Assembly (NCBI RefSeq): GCF_032854445.1
Contig: NW_027017955.1
Location: 124,001 to 188,000, forward strand
DNA: 64,000 bases
Origin: Liolophura sinensis
Lineage: Eukaryota; Mollusca; Polyplacophora; Chitonida; Chitonidae
Direction of reading: 5' to 3'
Shown here: positions 34,213-43,527 of the stretch, piece after piece
Layout: every line of letters begins with the position of its first letter
Position numbering within the stretch: the first letter of the stretch is position 1
The notes under the pieces: model-generated
The model's input: the letters and a program-made list of their open reading frames with translations, nothing else
Database searches by the model: none
What the model was told of the DNA's origin: nothing
Position numbers and translations under genes: made by a program

Positions 34213-35574
34213 ATGTCATCTATAAACCTTAATTCGAATGTTTTAAATCTAAATACCAGGTCTTCCTCTCAGCCGATTTCAAGCGCTGACAAAAAGAGGA
34301 AATTAGAGGTTTTGTCGGATTCGGCTGATAACGGACAGGACAGCTGGCCGGCCTTTATCGTTCTCTCAACAAAGAGTGAACAAAAGCCGGCCTCCAAAAT
34401 TCATCCATTTGTACTGAAAAGGGCCCTGCAGGGTTCAGCAGGTACATTAAAAAACGTCAAGAAATTACGATCCGGAGACATTCTTATTGAATGTTTCCGG
34501 AAACAACAGTCCATAAATTTATTAGCTTTAAACAAAATAAATGATATTCCTGTGTATACATCCCCCCATAACTCCCTGAACAGCTGTCAGGGAATTATAC
34601 GTGACAGAGATCAGGATATCATTGATCTATCAGAAGAAGAAATCTGCACTGAACTGAAGTCACAAGGTGTTACCAGAGTGAAACGCTTCAATATGAAGAA
34701 ATCTGGTAACATCATTAAACTAAATACATATCTTCTCACCTTCAACAGTAAATCTATTCCGTCATATATTTACATTGGCCCGTATAGGGTTGGTGTGGAC
34801 TTATATATACCTAACCCAACACGTTGTTTCAAGTGTCAAAAGTTTGGCCATGGCAAGGGCCAGTGTAAAAATAAACTGATTTGTTTCCGGTGCGGCAGCG
34901 AGGGTCATGATGGTTTCGACTGCAGCAGCACAGCAAAGTGCTGCAATTGTGGTGGAGATCACATGGCCTCCTCTAGGGACTGCCCACTTTTTGTAAAAGA
35001 AAAACAAATAATCACAATAAAGACTAAAAACAATATATCATATCAGGAGGCCCGGAAATTGGTCTCCCCTCCTAACATTTCACTGCAGACTTCATTTGCC
35101 AATGCGGTCAAGCGAGTAGCATCTGTTGCTACTCAAACATCAATGACTTGGCCCATTGGAAACCAGAAACCATGTCTTATTTCTGTTGAACCTACTGTTC
35201 GACCTGCTTTTAATACGTCCTCAACCCAGACTGCCTCAATACAACAGATCAAACCAGCCAATAACACTGACCAACCCGATATTCCTAAACCTAGTCAACC
35301 TAAAAACAAAAATGTGTCCGAAAATAAACCTCAAAATAAAAACAATAAACCTAGTAAACCCAGTGGCCCAACAGAGCGTCCCTCTAAGGCCACTGGGGAC
35401 CCTGTCCAAACTTATAATAAATTTGGACCGTTGGAGGACGTTGGTTTTTCAACATCAGATGCGGATGTGATGGATACATCACCCGCACCAGGGAGATCTA
35501 ACAGCCGATCTCCCAGGAAGGGTCGTCCACGGTCCAAACATAAAGAAAAATCTCCTATACGTCTCCCTCCGTAA
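34213..35574 (+). CDS. F1 ORF1, CCHC protein (B1)
   Basis: Intact 453-residue copy. B-type variants are SDADVMD and PRKGRP where A copies have SDSDVMD and PRMGRP. TAATG overlap with ORF2 retained. Confidence 0.9.
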   Translation: MSSINLNSNVLNLNTRSSSQPISSADKKRKLEVLSDSADNGQDSWPAFIVLSTKSEQKPASKIHPFVLKRALQGSAGTLKNVKKLRSGDILIECFRKQQSINLLALNKINDIPVYTSPHNSLNSCQGIIRDRDQDIIDLSEEEICTELKSQGVTRVKRFNMKKSGNIIKLNTYLLTFNSKSIPSYIYIGPYRVGVDLYIPNPTRCFKCQKFGHGKGQCKNKLICFRCGSEGHDGFDCSSTAKCCNCGGDHMASSRDCPLFVKEKQIITIKTKNNISYQEARKLVSPPNISLQTSFANAVKRVASVATQTSMTWPIGNQKPCLISVEPTVRPAFNTSSTQTASIQQIKPANNTDQPDIPKPSQPKNKNVSENKPQNKNNKPSKPSGPTERPSKATGDPVQTYNKFGPLEDVGFSTSDADVMDTSPAPGRSNSRSPRKGRPRSKHKEKSPIRLPP

Positions 35575-36341
35575 TGGCGATATACGACAAAATTATACAG
35601 TGGAATTGTCGAGGCCTTAAGGTCAATTTTATTGAAATAACACAGCTTGTTCAATCATTAAATCCTATAGCCCTGTGTCTTCAGGAAACTCATTTGAAAA
35701 CATCTGACAAAGATAAAATAACTCTTAAAAATTACTCATTATACAGTACGTACTCTAATGAAGAAGATCGAGCTGCAGGCGGCTCCTCTATCTTCGTCAA
35801 TAACAATGTTATTCACAGCCCTGTTGCTCTGGATACAGAGCTTCAGGCTGTGGCCGTTCGTGTTTCATTATGTGAAACAATCACATTATGTTCAGTGTAT
35901 ATTCCCCCGAACATTTCTTTGTCAGCTTTGCAGTTACATAATTTAAAAGAACAATTACCCAAACCTTTTATACTTATGGGAGATTTTAATTCCCACAACC
36001 CCCTATGGGGCAGTAACAACATAAATGATAAGGGCAAGATAGTAGAAAACTTCTTATCTAACGAAAAACTGTGTTATCACAATGATGGTTCTAACACCTA
36101 TTTACATCCAGGTAATGGCGCTTATTCTGCTATCGATCTCACTATCACAGATCCATCACTTCTCCCGGATTTTTCTTGGAAGGTGCATGACGATCTTTGT
36201 GGTAGTGACCATTTTCCTATAATCCTAGAACATATCACTTCTAATTCTTTAGAACGTGTAGCTAGATGGAAATTCGATAAAGCGGATTGGATCGCATTTG
36301 AGATGTTCTGTGAGGCTGATATCACCTCAAGAGACTCTTAA
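35574..36341 (+). CDS. F1 ORF2, complete endonuclease domain (B1)
   Basis: 255-codon frame from the ATG in TAATG. All motifs of an AP-type LINE endonuclease are present: QWNCRG (N), LQET (E), AAGGSSIFV, MGDFNSHNPLWG (D, N), DLTITD and GSDHFPI (D, H), the last at about residues 214-220. This enzyme nicks target DNA for target-primed reverse transcription. The frame shifts soon after, near 36300-36340, into 36298-36627, so it is cut off from the RT. Confidence 0.9.
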   Translation: MAIYDKIIQWNCRGLKVNFIEITQLVQSLNPIALCLQETHLKTSDKDKITLKNYSLYSTYSNEEDRAAGGSSIFVNNNVIHSPVALDTELQAVAVRVSLCETITLCSVYIPPNISLSALQLHNLKEQLPKPFILMGDFNSHNPLWGSNNINDKGKIVENFLSNEKLCYHNDGSNTYLHPGNGAYSAIDLTITDPSLLPDFSWKVHDDLCGSDHFPIILEHITSNSLERVARWKFDKADWIAFEMFCEADITSRDS

Positions 36342-36627
36342 AGCAGCAGATGGTCCTATGTTAAAATTTAATCAGCTTGTTTTAAAAGCCGCACATAGAA
36401 CTATCCCTAAGACCTCGACAAATCCCAAATCCAAAAGTAAACCCTGGTACGACAATGACTGTCGTAAAGCCATAAAGGACCGTAAAAAGGCTGAACGCAG
36501 ATTTAATCATTGTCCTACTGATAATAATTTAAACCAGGTTCGTAAATTTAGAGCTAAGGCTCGTCGATTACTCAAGTCCAAGAGACGATCTTGTTGGCGG
36601 AACTTCGTTTCGGGCATTACGTCATAA
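36298..36627 (+). pseudogene. F1 ORF2, EN-RT linker in shifted frame (B1)
   Basis: 109 codons of the basic linker (PWYDNDCRKAIKDRKKAERR and onward) between endonuclease and RT, in a different frame from the endonuclease. It ends at a TAA (36625-36627) that is in frame with the RT section starting seven bases later, so this is a nonsense mutation within one reading frame. The F2 counterpart has no stop at this point. Confidence 0.8.
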
Positions 36628-36633
36628 ACACCC

Positions 36634-39045
36634 ATGCGTAAAGTCTGGAACATGGTTCAGAAACTTAAGGGCAAAAATAATAAAGCCAAAGTCCAGCATT
36701 TAAAGGATGGAGATAGTATATTAACGTCTCCATCCGATATAGCAAATAAATTAGCTGAGATATTTTCCAAGAAATCTTCTTCTGAGAACTATACTAAAAA
36801 ATTCCAACATATGAAAAACCAGAAGGAGAGAACTAAATTGCCCTTTTCTTCTAAGAATTTAGAAGATTATAATCATCCTTTTAATATCGAGGAACTTAAA
36901 ACTGCATTAAAAAAGGCCCACGATACGGCCTGTGGTCCCGATAATGTATATTATAAGTTTCTAAACCATTTACCACCTGAGCCACTGGAGACTCTCTTGG
37001 ACTTGCTTAATGATATTTGGATAACTGGTAATTTTCCACCGTCATGGAGGGAGGCGTGTATTATCCCGGTCCCTAAACCGGGTAAGGATCATACTGATCC
37101 AAATAATTACCGTCCCATAGCTCTTACCAGCTGTGTCTGTAAGACTATCAAACGGATGATTAATGATAGACTTGTTTGGTTTCTTGAAACCAACAAGCTT
37201 TTATCTAACATTCAATGTGGTTTTCGTCAAGGTCGAGCTACTTTAGATCACCTTGTTCGATTTGAAACCTTTATTCGTAATGGTTTTGTTAATAATGAAC
37301 ATGTGGTGTCCATATTTTTTGACCTTGAAAAGGCCTACGACACCACATGGAAATATGGTATTTTAAAAGACCTTGCGGATATGGGTCTTAAAGGCCGCTT
37401 ACCTTTATTTATATCTCAATTTTTATCCGATCGTCAGTTTAAGGTACGGGTGGGGTGCACTCTTTCTGACTCTTGTGAGCAGGAAATGGGTGAACCCCAG
37501 GGCAGCTTTCTATCACCAACTCTGTTCAGCATAAAAATAAATAGCCTAGCAAAAACATTAACATCTGGCACAGAAGGTTCTTTATACGTCGATGATTTCC
37601 TTATATGCTTTTATATATCTTTTATACCTCATATAAAAATGCTTAAAGCTAAATGTACAAAGGCTCTCGATATAATTAAGGTCGTGTCTAGCACCGATTG
37701 GGGTGCTGACCGATCAGTTTTACTTAATTTATATCGTTCTCTGGTGAGGTCTAAATTGGACTATGGATCCATCATTTACGGTTCCGCTAGGAAGTCGTAT
37801 ATTAAAATGTTGGATCCTGTTCATCATCAAGGTTTGATGCTCAGCCTTGGTGCTTTTAGAACCTCACCAGTAGAACGTTTATACGTGGAGGCAAATGAGC
37901 CTTCCTTATACAATCGACGTATTAAACTTAGTCTTCAATATGCTACAAAGCTTAAACCACATCCAACAAACCCTACCTACGACTGTGTTTTCAATCCATT
38001 ATATGTAGACAAATATATTAAATGTCCTAACAAGATCCCTTCGTTCGGTCTTCGCATACGGGACCATATTGTGGGCGCTAACATCAAGCTGGAGGATATA
38101 GCTCCGGTATCTTTTCCAGAGTCTCCTCCATGGCTTCTCCCACAAACTAAACTAATATTTGATCTACCTAAGAATAATAAATCCAATACAAATCCTCTTA
38201 TAATTCAGCAAGGTTTTGCTGAAATCAAGGCTGATTATATGGACTATAAATTTATATATACTGACGGGTCAAAGGATGGGGACAGGGTTGCGGCTGCGGC
38301 TGTTTTAGAGCAGCGGGTCACTTCTCTTCGTCTGCCACCTTCATCTTCTATCTTTTCTGCAGAGGCCAGGGCTATACTCCTGACCTTATCATATGTTTCC
38401 TCTGGGCATGTCCAGAGGGCAGTGATATGCAGCGACTCGCTGTCTTGCCTTTTGGCAATTCAGAATAATAAATTTAAAAATCCATTGATACTTGAGATAA
38501 CTAAACACCGAAAATTAATTAGAAGAGGTAAAGATATTATATTCTGTTGGATACCAAGTCACACTGGTATCCATGGAAACACAGTCGTGGACAGGGAAGC
38601 GAAAGCTGCCCTATATAAACCTGTATCTCGGGTTAAAATCCCTTATGCTGACGTGAAGTCTAATATTCTTAAATGTATTCGTCGCCTTTGGCAGGGTGAA
38701 TGGGACTTGCAGATCCATAATAAACTGCATGTCATTCATCCTGTCATTGGCTACAATGCCTATACTTGTCTAATGTCTCGTAGAGACCAAGTAGTTTTAA
38801 CAAGGTGTCGTATTGGGCATTCTCATCTGACACACAATTTCATCTTAGATGGTAGCAGTGCTCCCGAGTGTGTTGGATGTGATGCTCAATATGGCATCAA
38901 ACATATTTTGGTTGACTGTGTGGACTTTGCCCATATTGGGCAAAGGTTCTACACGGTCAACTCTATATATGATTTATTGGCAAGTCTTCGGGTGCATCCA
39001 TTTCCGAAAGAGATTCCTCCATATTGGATTCTCCACCAGTCCTAG
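36634..39045 (+). pseudogene. F1 ORF2, RT and RNase H with internal deletion and foreign C-terminus (B1)
   Basis: 803-codon frame. RT motifs are YRPIALTSC, FDLEKAYDTTW (about 230), GEPQGS (about 287) and YVDD (about 318). Right after YVDDFLIC the sequence skips to PHIKMLKAK, losing roughly 85 residues of the RT C-terminal region that the antisense copies retain (MNNIERQ through NRISIT). RNase H follows from about 541 (TDGS, SAEA, CSDS, VVDREA) and then the CRIGH...C zinc segment. The last 25 or so residues are translated antisense F2 ORF1. The protein cannot be a normal ORF2. Confidence 0.85.
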
Positions 39046-39494
39046 ACATATCAGATTGCTGAGAGCTTCCCTGAGGATCAAGGCAATGTGCTATATCTCT
39101 AGTGTCTAACTGTGACATTGTAGACGGGTCAGGGCTGAACGTGCTACCCCATAAGGACGGGCTCTTACCAAGTGCACCTTTGGAGGGCATCACGCCACTG
39201 GATTGCGTCTCCTTAATGCAGGATGGCGTTGTATCCGAAATTTCTGACGATCAAGAGGTAAGGAGGAATTCGAGATTTGACTCATACCGACAACCCACTC
39301 CGGGCTATTTGATGTCTGAGATGCCTCGCAAAGGCTCTGGGGCCCACCTACTACTGGCGATTCGCTTAACTTCCTTACCTTATTTGTAGCACTCTCCAGC
39401 TTCCTCGTTGTCAGCAGCAGAGTTATCCAAAGTCCCTTTATTTTGTTGACTGGAAGGAACAGACTCGGCAGAAACCCCAATTTCCATATCATCC
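38978..39494 (-). pseudogene. Displaced duplicate of F2 ORF1 inside F1
   Basis: About 517 bp identical or nearly so to the F2 ORF1 region at 32714-33193, embedded in F1 between its RNase H end and a second F1 3' end. The left junction is abrupt (F1 GATTTATT joined to F2 GGCAAGTCTTCGGG). The right junction is the natural F2/F1-fragment junction found at 33193/33194. Confidence 0.85.
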
Positions 39495-39817
39495 CGCAAA
39501 GGTTCTACACAGTCAACTCTATATATGATTTATTTGACAGCATCGCTGGCGATGTTGTCATCAATTATTTGAAGGCCATTGGCCTTTATCATAAAATATA
39601 AATTTTAATTGTCATAAATATCTGTAGATAAACAGTTATATACATATAGATTTATACATGTAATATAAAAGTCTGGTTTTCGAATTTTAACTCTTATTTT
39701 TCTTTTATACGATTTTAAACATGTCTGTACTTTTTGTTTTACTTTTGATGTTCATATTATCATATCGAAAACCTTAACCGTCTCGCGTTTTCACCTTGTT
39801 CTCGCCACGATATGGCT

Positions 39818-39937
39818 GAAATATTGTCGATGTGGCGTTAAGCCATAATCATTCATTCATTCATTCCTCGACCTTCATAAATATTGACGATGTGGCGTTA
39901 AGCCATAATCATTCATTCATTTATTCCTCGACCTTCA
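39818..39937 (+). repeat. 60-bp tandem duplication of F1 tail plus target site
   Basis: The unit (AATATTGWCGATGTGGCGTT, then AAGCC, the CATT tail and CCTCGACCTTCA) occurs twice with an exact 60-bp period. CCTCGACCTTCA is at 39866-39877 and 39926-39937. It is either two insertions at one site or a later tandem duplication. The same is seen at 63569-63688. Confidence 0.85.
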
Positions 39938-40491
39938 TTCTCATCTTTATTGTCACCTTCAACTTTATTAACATTACTATCTTTATCATCATCATCATCA
40001 TCATTGCAACTGTTATCGTCATTATCGCCATTGTCATATTTATCGCTCAACGGGCAGTCCTTTTGAAAGTGGCCTGCCTGTTTACACTTGAGGCATTTAT
40101 CCTTTAAGGGACAGTCGGCCTTGAAATGTTCTGCGCTATCACAGATGTGACAGGCACGGACCTGATTTTTGTACTACAAAGGAATTCTGAAATTCCCAAC
40201 CGAAATTGATTGTGGAATGATCTCGGCCACACCACTCATGTAAATACGGCGCATACCATTCTCAAGTGACCTATCAAAAAGGTAATGTTCCCGGCTGACG
40301 TGATGGACCGTGCCATACCGGGACATCAAACCTCGAATAGTGTCATGGGGCACCTCGATCGGACATCGAGATCTAACCAGGAGCCTTTGCTCCTCCACAT
40401 CATATATTGGACATTCTACCCCTTTCAATGAGAAGCCGCTAGTCAACAGCTGTTCCTTCACAGTTTGCGTAGCCACTGTAACATTCCACAC
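39938..40491 (-). pseudogene. F2 ORF1 N-terminal half with zinc knuckles (B1)
   Basis: Frame 40491-40174 resembles the RRM-like N-terminal part of LINE ORF1 (YGTVHHVSREHYLF, MRRIYMSGVAEIIPQ). A TAG at 40174-40176 interrupts it. In the same frame two CCHC knuckles follow: CHICDSAEHFKADC (40152-40111) and CLKCKQAGHFQKDC (40095-40054). An Asp/Asn-rich run encoded by ATC repeats comes next. No ATG is found before the first upstream stop, so the start is lost or elsewhere. Confidence 0.75.
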
Positions 40492-40902
40492 ATCTCTAGA
40501 GACATTGATTAGTCCCTTTAAGACATTAGGCCCACTCCCCGCTAACTCCTTCAGCCGACTGCTGTTTCAAGCGGTTGTACACCTCCCTATATTACAAGTT
40601 TAAGGCTTAAGCGTCTATTTACTCGCCCTGCTCCCAACATTGTGGGCCAGGGCGAGAACTACTACCCTAAAGAGAGGACCACAACTATGCCTTTGGAACA
40701 GTGCGGATGCTGTGTGCAAAACAGATACGATATTACAAAGTGGAAATGCACTAAACTATGTACAGGCTATTTACAGAGAGGCTAGTGAATACGTCCTGCC
40801 TCTAAGAGCGACAGAACGCAATGTCGCACCACCTTCAGACTGGGTGACCACTAAACAAAAGCTGAGAGCACAAAGGCTAGTTCCACGGCCAGCCAGGGAC
40901 TC
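40492..40902 (-). promoter_or_regulatory. F2 5' leader with a strong hairpin
   Basis: About 410 bp between ORF1 and the F2 5' end. CTCGCCCTG (40622-40630) and CAGGGCGAG (40648-40656) form a perfect 9-bp stem, with an inner CCCA/TGGG stem and a 6-nt loop. By analogy with other I-type LINEs it should hold an internal promoter; no motif is recognised. Confidence 0.5.
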
Positions 40903-40916
40903 CAGCTACAACATGT

Positions 40917-41239
40917 AACACAGTCAAAGCAATGTATATACATATACAAGATTCACCAAAATGATGACACTATACTTAAACATACCTTATTCAGCTGTTG
41001 TTGGAATGGCATGTGTATCCTTCTGAAAGAGAGGTTGAGTAGATGTGGACGTGTGTCTGTTTTGATCAGAAAGGTAATGTTGATTACCAAAGGCTATGAG
41101 TTTTTCCATATTGGCCGAGATACTGTGAAAACTAAATAAGCCAAATTGAGTAATAAAATGAGGCTAAGTTTTTTCGCCCTTTTCCCAACTTTAACAAATT
41201 ACAAACCAATCTATGATACAGTGAATATAACCTCAATGG
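40917..41239. other. Continuation of the locus into which F2 inserted
   Basis: Unique in the window. It follows the second copy of the F2 target site and thus continues the sequence that precedes F2 at 28627. The first part keeps open the frame of the hypothetical ORF (to a stop at 41137-41139). No repeat recognised. It ends at the (GAAT)n tail of an antisense F1. Confidence 0.5.
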
Positions 41240-41628
41240 ATGAATGAATGAATGAGTATGGCTTAACGCCACGTCGGCAATGTTTCAGCCATATCGTGGC
41301 GAGAACAAGGTGAAAACGCGAGACGGTTAAGGTTTTCGAAATGATGGTGAGCACATCAAATATAAAACAAACAGAACAGACATGTTTAAGATCAGAAAAG
41401 AAAAAAACCAAAACAGTTAAAACTCGAAAACCAGCATATTTAAAGTAAAGGACCGGTGAGTGGGCTTCCCGAGATTAATAATACTGAACAGGGTTACCAA
41501 AACTAATCCCCATAAGCCGTTTTAAACAATTCGCCAAATTAGGGTCAGTTAAGCTTAATTAAGTGCCCCCCCGGCGAGTAGCCCCGAGTTCGAGTCGCCC
41601 AGCTCAGCAGGGATATGACCTTTGACCC

Positions 41629-41648
41629 GTGACGTAGAATCGAGAAGC
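41629..41648 (+). promoter_or_regulatory. Mirrored 20-bp upstream motif, left copy
   Basis: GTGACGTAGAATCGAGAAGC, 45 bp before the P2X7-C-like ATG. The exact reverse complement stands at 43508-43527, 66 bp before the THAP ATG. It includes a TGACGT core like a CRE/ATF half-site. It may be a shared promoter element or a subterminal transposase-binding site. Confidence 0.6.
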
Positions 41649-41693
41649 CGGTCTTCAGGCAGCTACTGGGCCACATGTACTAAAACAAAAGAA

Positions 41694-42336
41694 ATGGCTG
41701 ATGCTGAATACGAGGAGTCGGGTCTTTTGTCGGAAAGTATGGAGAGCAGCAGTAGCAGTGATGGAAATGCGGACTTTGATGAAGAGGTAGACACCTGCAA
41801 AGCTACTACTTTGGACATAAACCCGTATATGTTCGAACCAGAGTGGTCATCGGACGGAGACGAGACACCCGAGGTGGAAGGAAATGTCACGGACATTGAG
41901 CCTGAGGGTCCTGACCGACGTGAGAACACTGAATGGTACGACAAGTTTTCTATTTAATCCTACTGTTCATATATTGTGTCATAAAATAAGCATAGCGTTA
42001 GATCCCAACTTATTCCACCTTATCTCAAAATGTCCAAGCGTGATATTTTTATAATAGGCTTATGGCCAACCCAGGTGCTGTTTTGGTTATTTGCCCTGCG
42101 TTAGTAACTAGGTCTATATGCTTATATTCTCTATTCGTTCCAGGTGTACTTGTGGTCAGTGTCATCCGCTGGATTCACAAGAGGAATGCATTTGCTGCCA
42201 AGAAATTTCCAGAGTGGTGGATAGGATCGAGTTGGCACCCGAGGGTGAAAAACCGAAGTGCATAACAGAGCACCCAGGTTTTCACTCTGTTGTTCTGAAT
42301 AGGGATGTGCTGGAAACGGCTTACTATGTATATTGA
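41694..42336 (+). CDS. P2X7 C-terminal-domain-like protein, two exons
   Basis: join(41694..41935,42144..42336), 435 nt, 144 residues. Exon 1 starts MADAEYEES and is strongly acidic (Ser/Glu/Asp-rich, with INPYMFEPEW). Donor G|GTACG at 41936, acceptor TTCCAG| at 42143, intron 208 bp. The join makes Trp81 and runs into WCTCGQC, CICCQE and CITEHPGF, the cysteine-rich (C82, 84, 87, 96, 98, 99, 120) zinc-binding pattern of the cytosolic P2X7 C-terminus, which is known from non-receptor proteins of invertebrates. No channel part is present. It ends at AYYVY; many relatives continue, so the domain may be shortened, or TAT|GTATAT may be a further donor. AATAAA lies at 42420-42425. The function in a transposon is unknown. 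Confidence 0.75.
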
Positions 42337-43108
42337 AAATATACTTATATCAGCATGACCGTAATCCAGTGCACACTGCAATGAAAGTGGTATGAAATAC
42401 TATCCTTTCATAATTTATTAATAAATTATTTTTAAAAAAAAAATTAAGAAAATTGTCCCATTTACGAAATAGCGATATAAATTCACATCAAATAAATTTG
42501 AATATTAAAATGTTACTGACTGTTGGTACAGAAATAATTGTGATTTTTAATATTAAATTTGAAAGCATGAGTGGTCTGGCTGAGGGTGGGAAATTCAAAA
42601 ACAGGCTTAACATTGCCAGTTTAATATGTTACCAAAATTGCTGAGTTTTCTGAATTTTCAAATTCAATTTCAAAAAGTAGGCCTACTATACCGATAATTT
42701 TGTCAGTATTTCCTAACATGGATTTGATAACTGTAGCACACTTGCAATCGCCTGATGTTTAAAATTAAGCCAAACGGAGAAAAATGAGAAATGAAACGGT
42801 AATTATCTGCATAAGTCAGCCAGCAAAATGCGGTAGGCTGGCTTAGGCTATGCATATCATACTATGCAAGGACGCTGCAGAAGGGATAAGGTTACAACAA
42901 CAACATTCTTAGAACCGGCACAGCTTTTTCTACAGTGTGTTCTACCACAATGTTGGCCGCAATATCACCTGTTTGATTTCATCAGGCCTACAACCAGAAA
43001 TGTTTAATTTAAAATATGGTTTCTATTTAGGCTGTCAAAACAGTGTTGCACATAACAATGTCACCTACCCTGTGAGCTGACAATTTCACTGTGGCTGCAC
43101 TGCGACGC

Positions 43109-43441
43109 TTACCACCGGATACTTGCTGATCTTGTCCACTTTGTAGAGGGCTTGGCAGACATTTGGCCGTGAACACTAGGTACAGCAGTGTTCTTTAAAT
43201 ACAGCTGACCCACAAAGCCCATCTTAAATTCAACCAAGTTGAAGAAATCATCTTTCCGAAAGTGTGAAGAGCACAGCAGGGAAGCTGGAGACGCTGTCAC
43301 CCAATCTTTTCGTTTGGTTTTCACAAATTTGTTCCACAAATCGAGCCTTTTCTTATCGTCGTGTGGGAACATATGGAGACAAATCCCTTTCTCCTTGTCT
43401 TTCGTGTTACTGCAGTAATCAGCACAACATCTGCGGACCAT
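43109..43441 (-). CDS. THAP zinc-finger protein, first exon
   Basis: From ATG 43441 (MVRRCCADYC). The C2CH THAP signature is C5, C10, C57, H60 (CSSHF), with conserved P26 (LHMFP), W36 and AVPS at 86-89. THAP domains bind DNA sequence-specifically and form the N-terminus of P-element and Kolobok-type transposases. The frame runs to 43109 (110 residues), but a strong donor G|GTAAGC at 43112 suggests the true exon is 43113-43441. Candidate acceptors are TTGTAG before 42987 and CTTCTGCAG before 42873 (minus strand). Neither leads to a catalytic domain, so this is a THAP-only product or a truncated transposase. Confidence 0.75.
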   Translation of the reverse strand: MVRRCCADYCSNTKDKEKGICLHMFPHDDKKRLDLWNKFVKTKRKDWVTASPASLLCSSHFRKDDFFNLVEFKMGFVGQLYLKNTAVPSVHGQMSAKPSTKWTRSASIRW

Positions 43442-43507
43442 TTTCAAAATCTTTTGTGACAGTGTGAACTTGTTTGCTTAGTAAACAAAAAGGACGCCTG
43501 ACTCGGT

Positions 43508-43527
43508 GCTTCTCGATTCTACGTCAC
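43508..43527 (-). promoter_or_regulatory. Mirrored 20-bp upstream motif, right copy
   Basis: Reverse complement of 41629-41648, perfect over 20 bp, upstream of the THAP exon. Confidence 0.6.

Larger units (their letters stand above)
33622..39865 (+). mobile_element. F1 LINE, end-to-end copy with chimeric 3' end (B1)
   Basis: 5' end CCCCCGTGGGG at 33622 after CCTCGACCTTCA (33610-33621). The 3' (CATT)n tail ends at 39865, before CCTCGACCTTCA (39866-39877), a perfect 12-bp target duplication. Inside: leader 33622-34212, ORF1, the endonuclease, RT with an internal deletion, and RNase H. Then, at 38977, F1 jumps into antisense F2 ORF1 sequence (38978-39494) before a second copy of the F1 3' end (39495-39865). 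Confidence 0.9.
28628..40902 (-). mobile_element. F2 LINE, complete insertion with nested F1 (A2/B1)
   Basis: The only F2 copy seen end to end: 3' (CACT)n tail at 28628, 5' end at about 40902. The target duplication is CAGCTACAATATGT (28614-28627) and CAGCTACAACATGT (40903-40916), 13 of 14 bases matching. Nested inside ORF1 are the 372-bp F1 fragment and the full F1 (33622-39865). Without these, F2 is roughly 5.6 kb. Confidence 0.8.

Noticed and set aside
39955-40030. Short trinucleotide array (ATC/CAT) as a separate satellite or CRISPR-like repeat
   Set aside because: It encodes the Asp-rich run of F2 ORF1; no spacers or regular direct repeats.
41591-41625. tRNA B-box-like stretch (GAGTTCGAGTCGC) in the left arm of the DNA transposon
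   Set aside because: No A box or cloverleaf can be drawn around it; treated as chance.
42453-42644. Additional exon of the P2X7-C-like gene in the AT-rich interval
   Set aside because: No aromatic-rich continuation of the domain and no convincing acceptor was found by eye.
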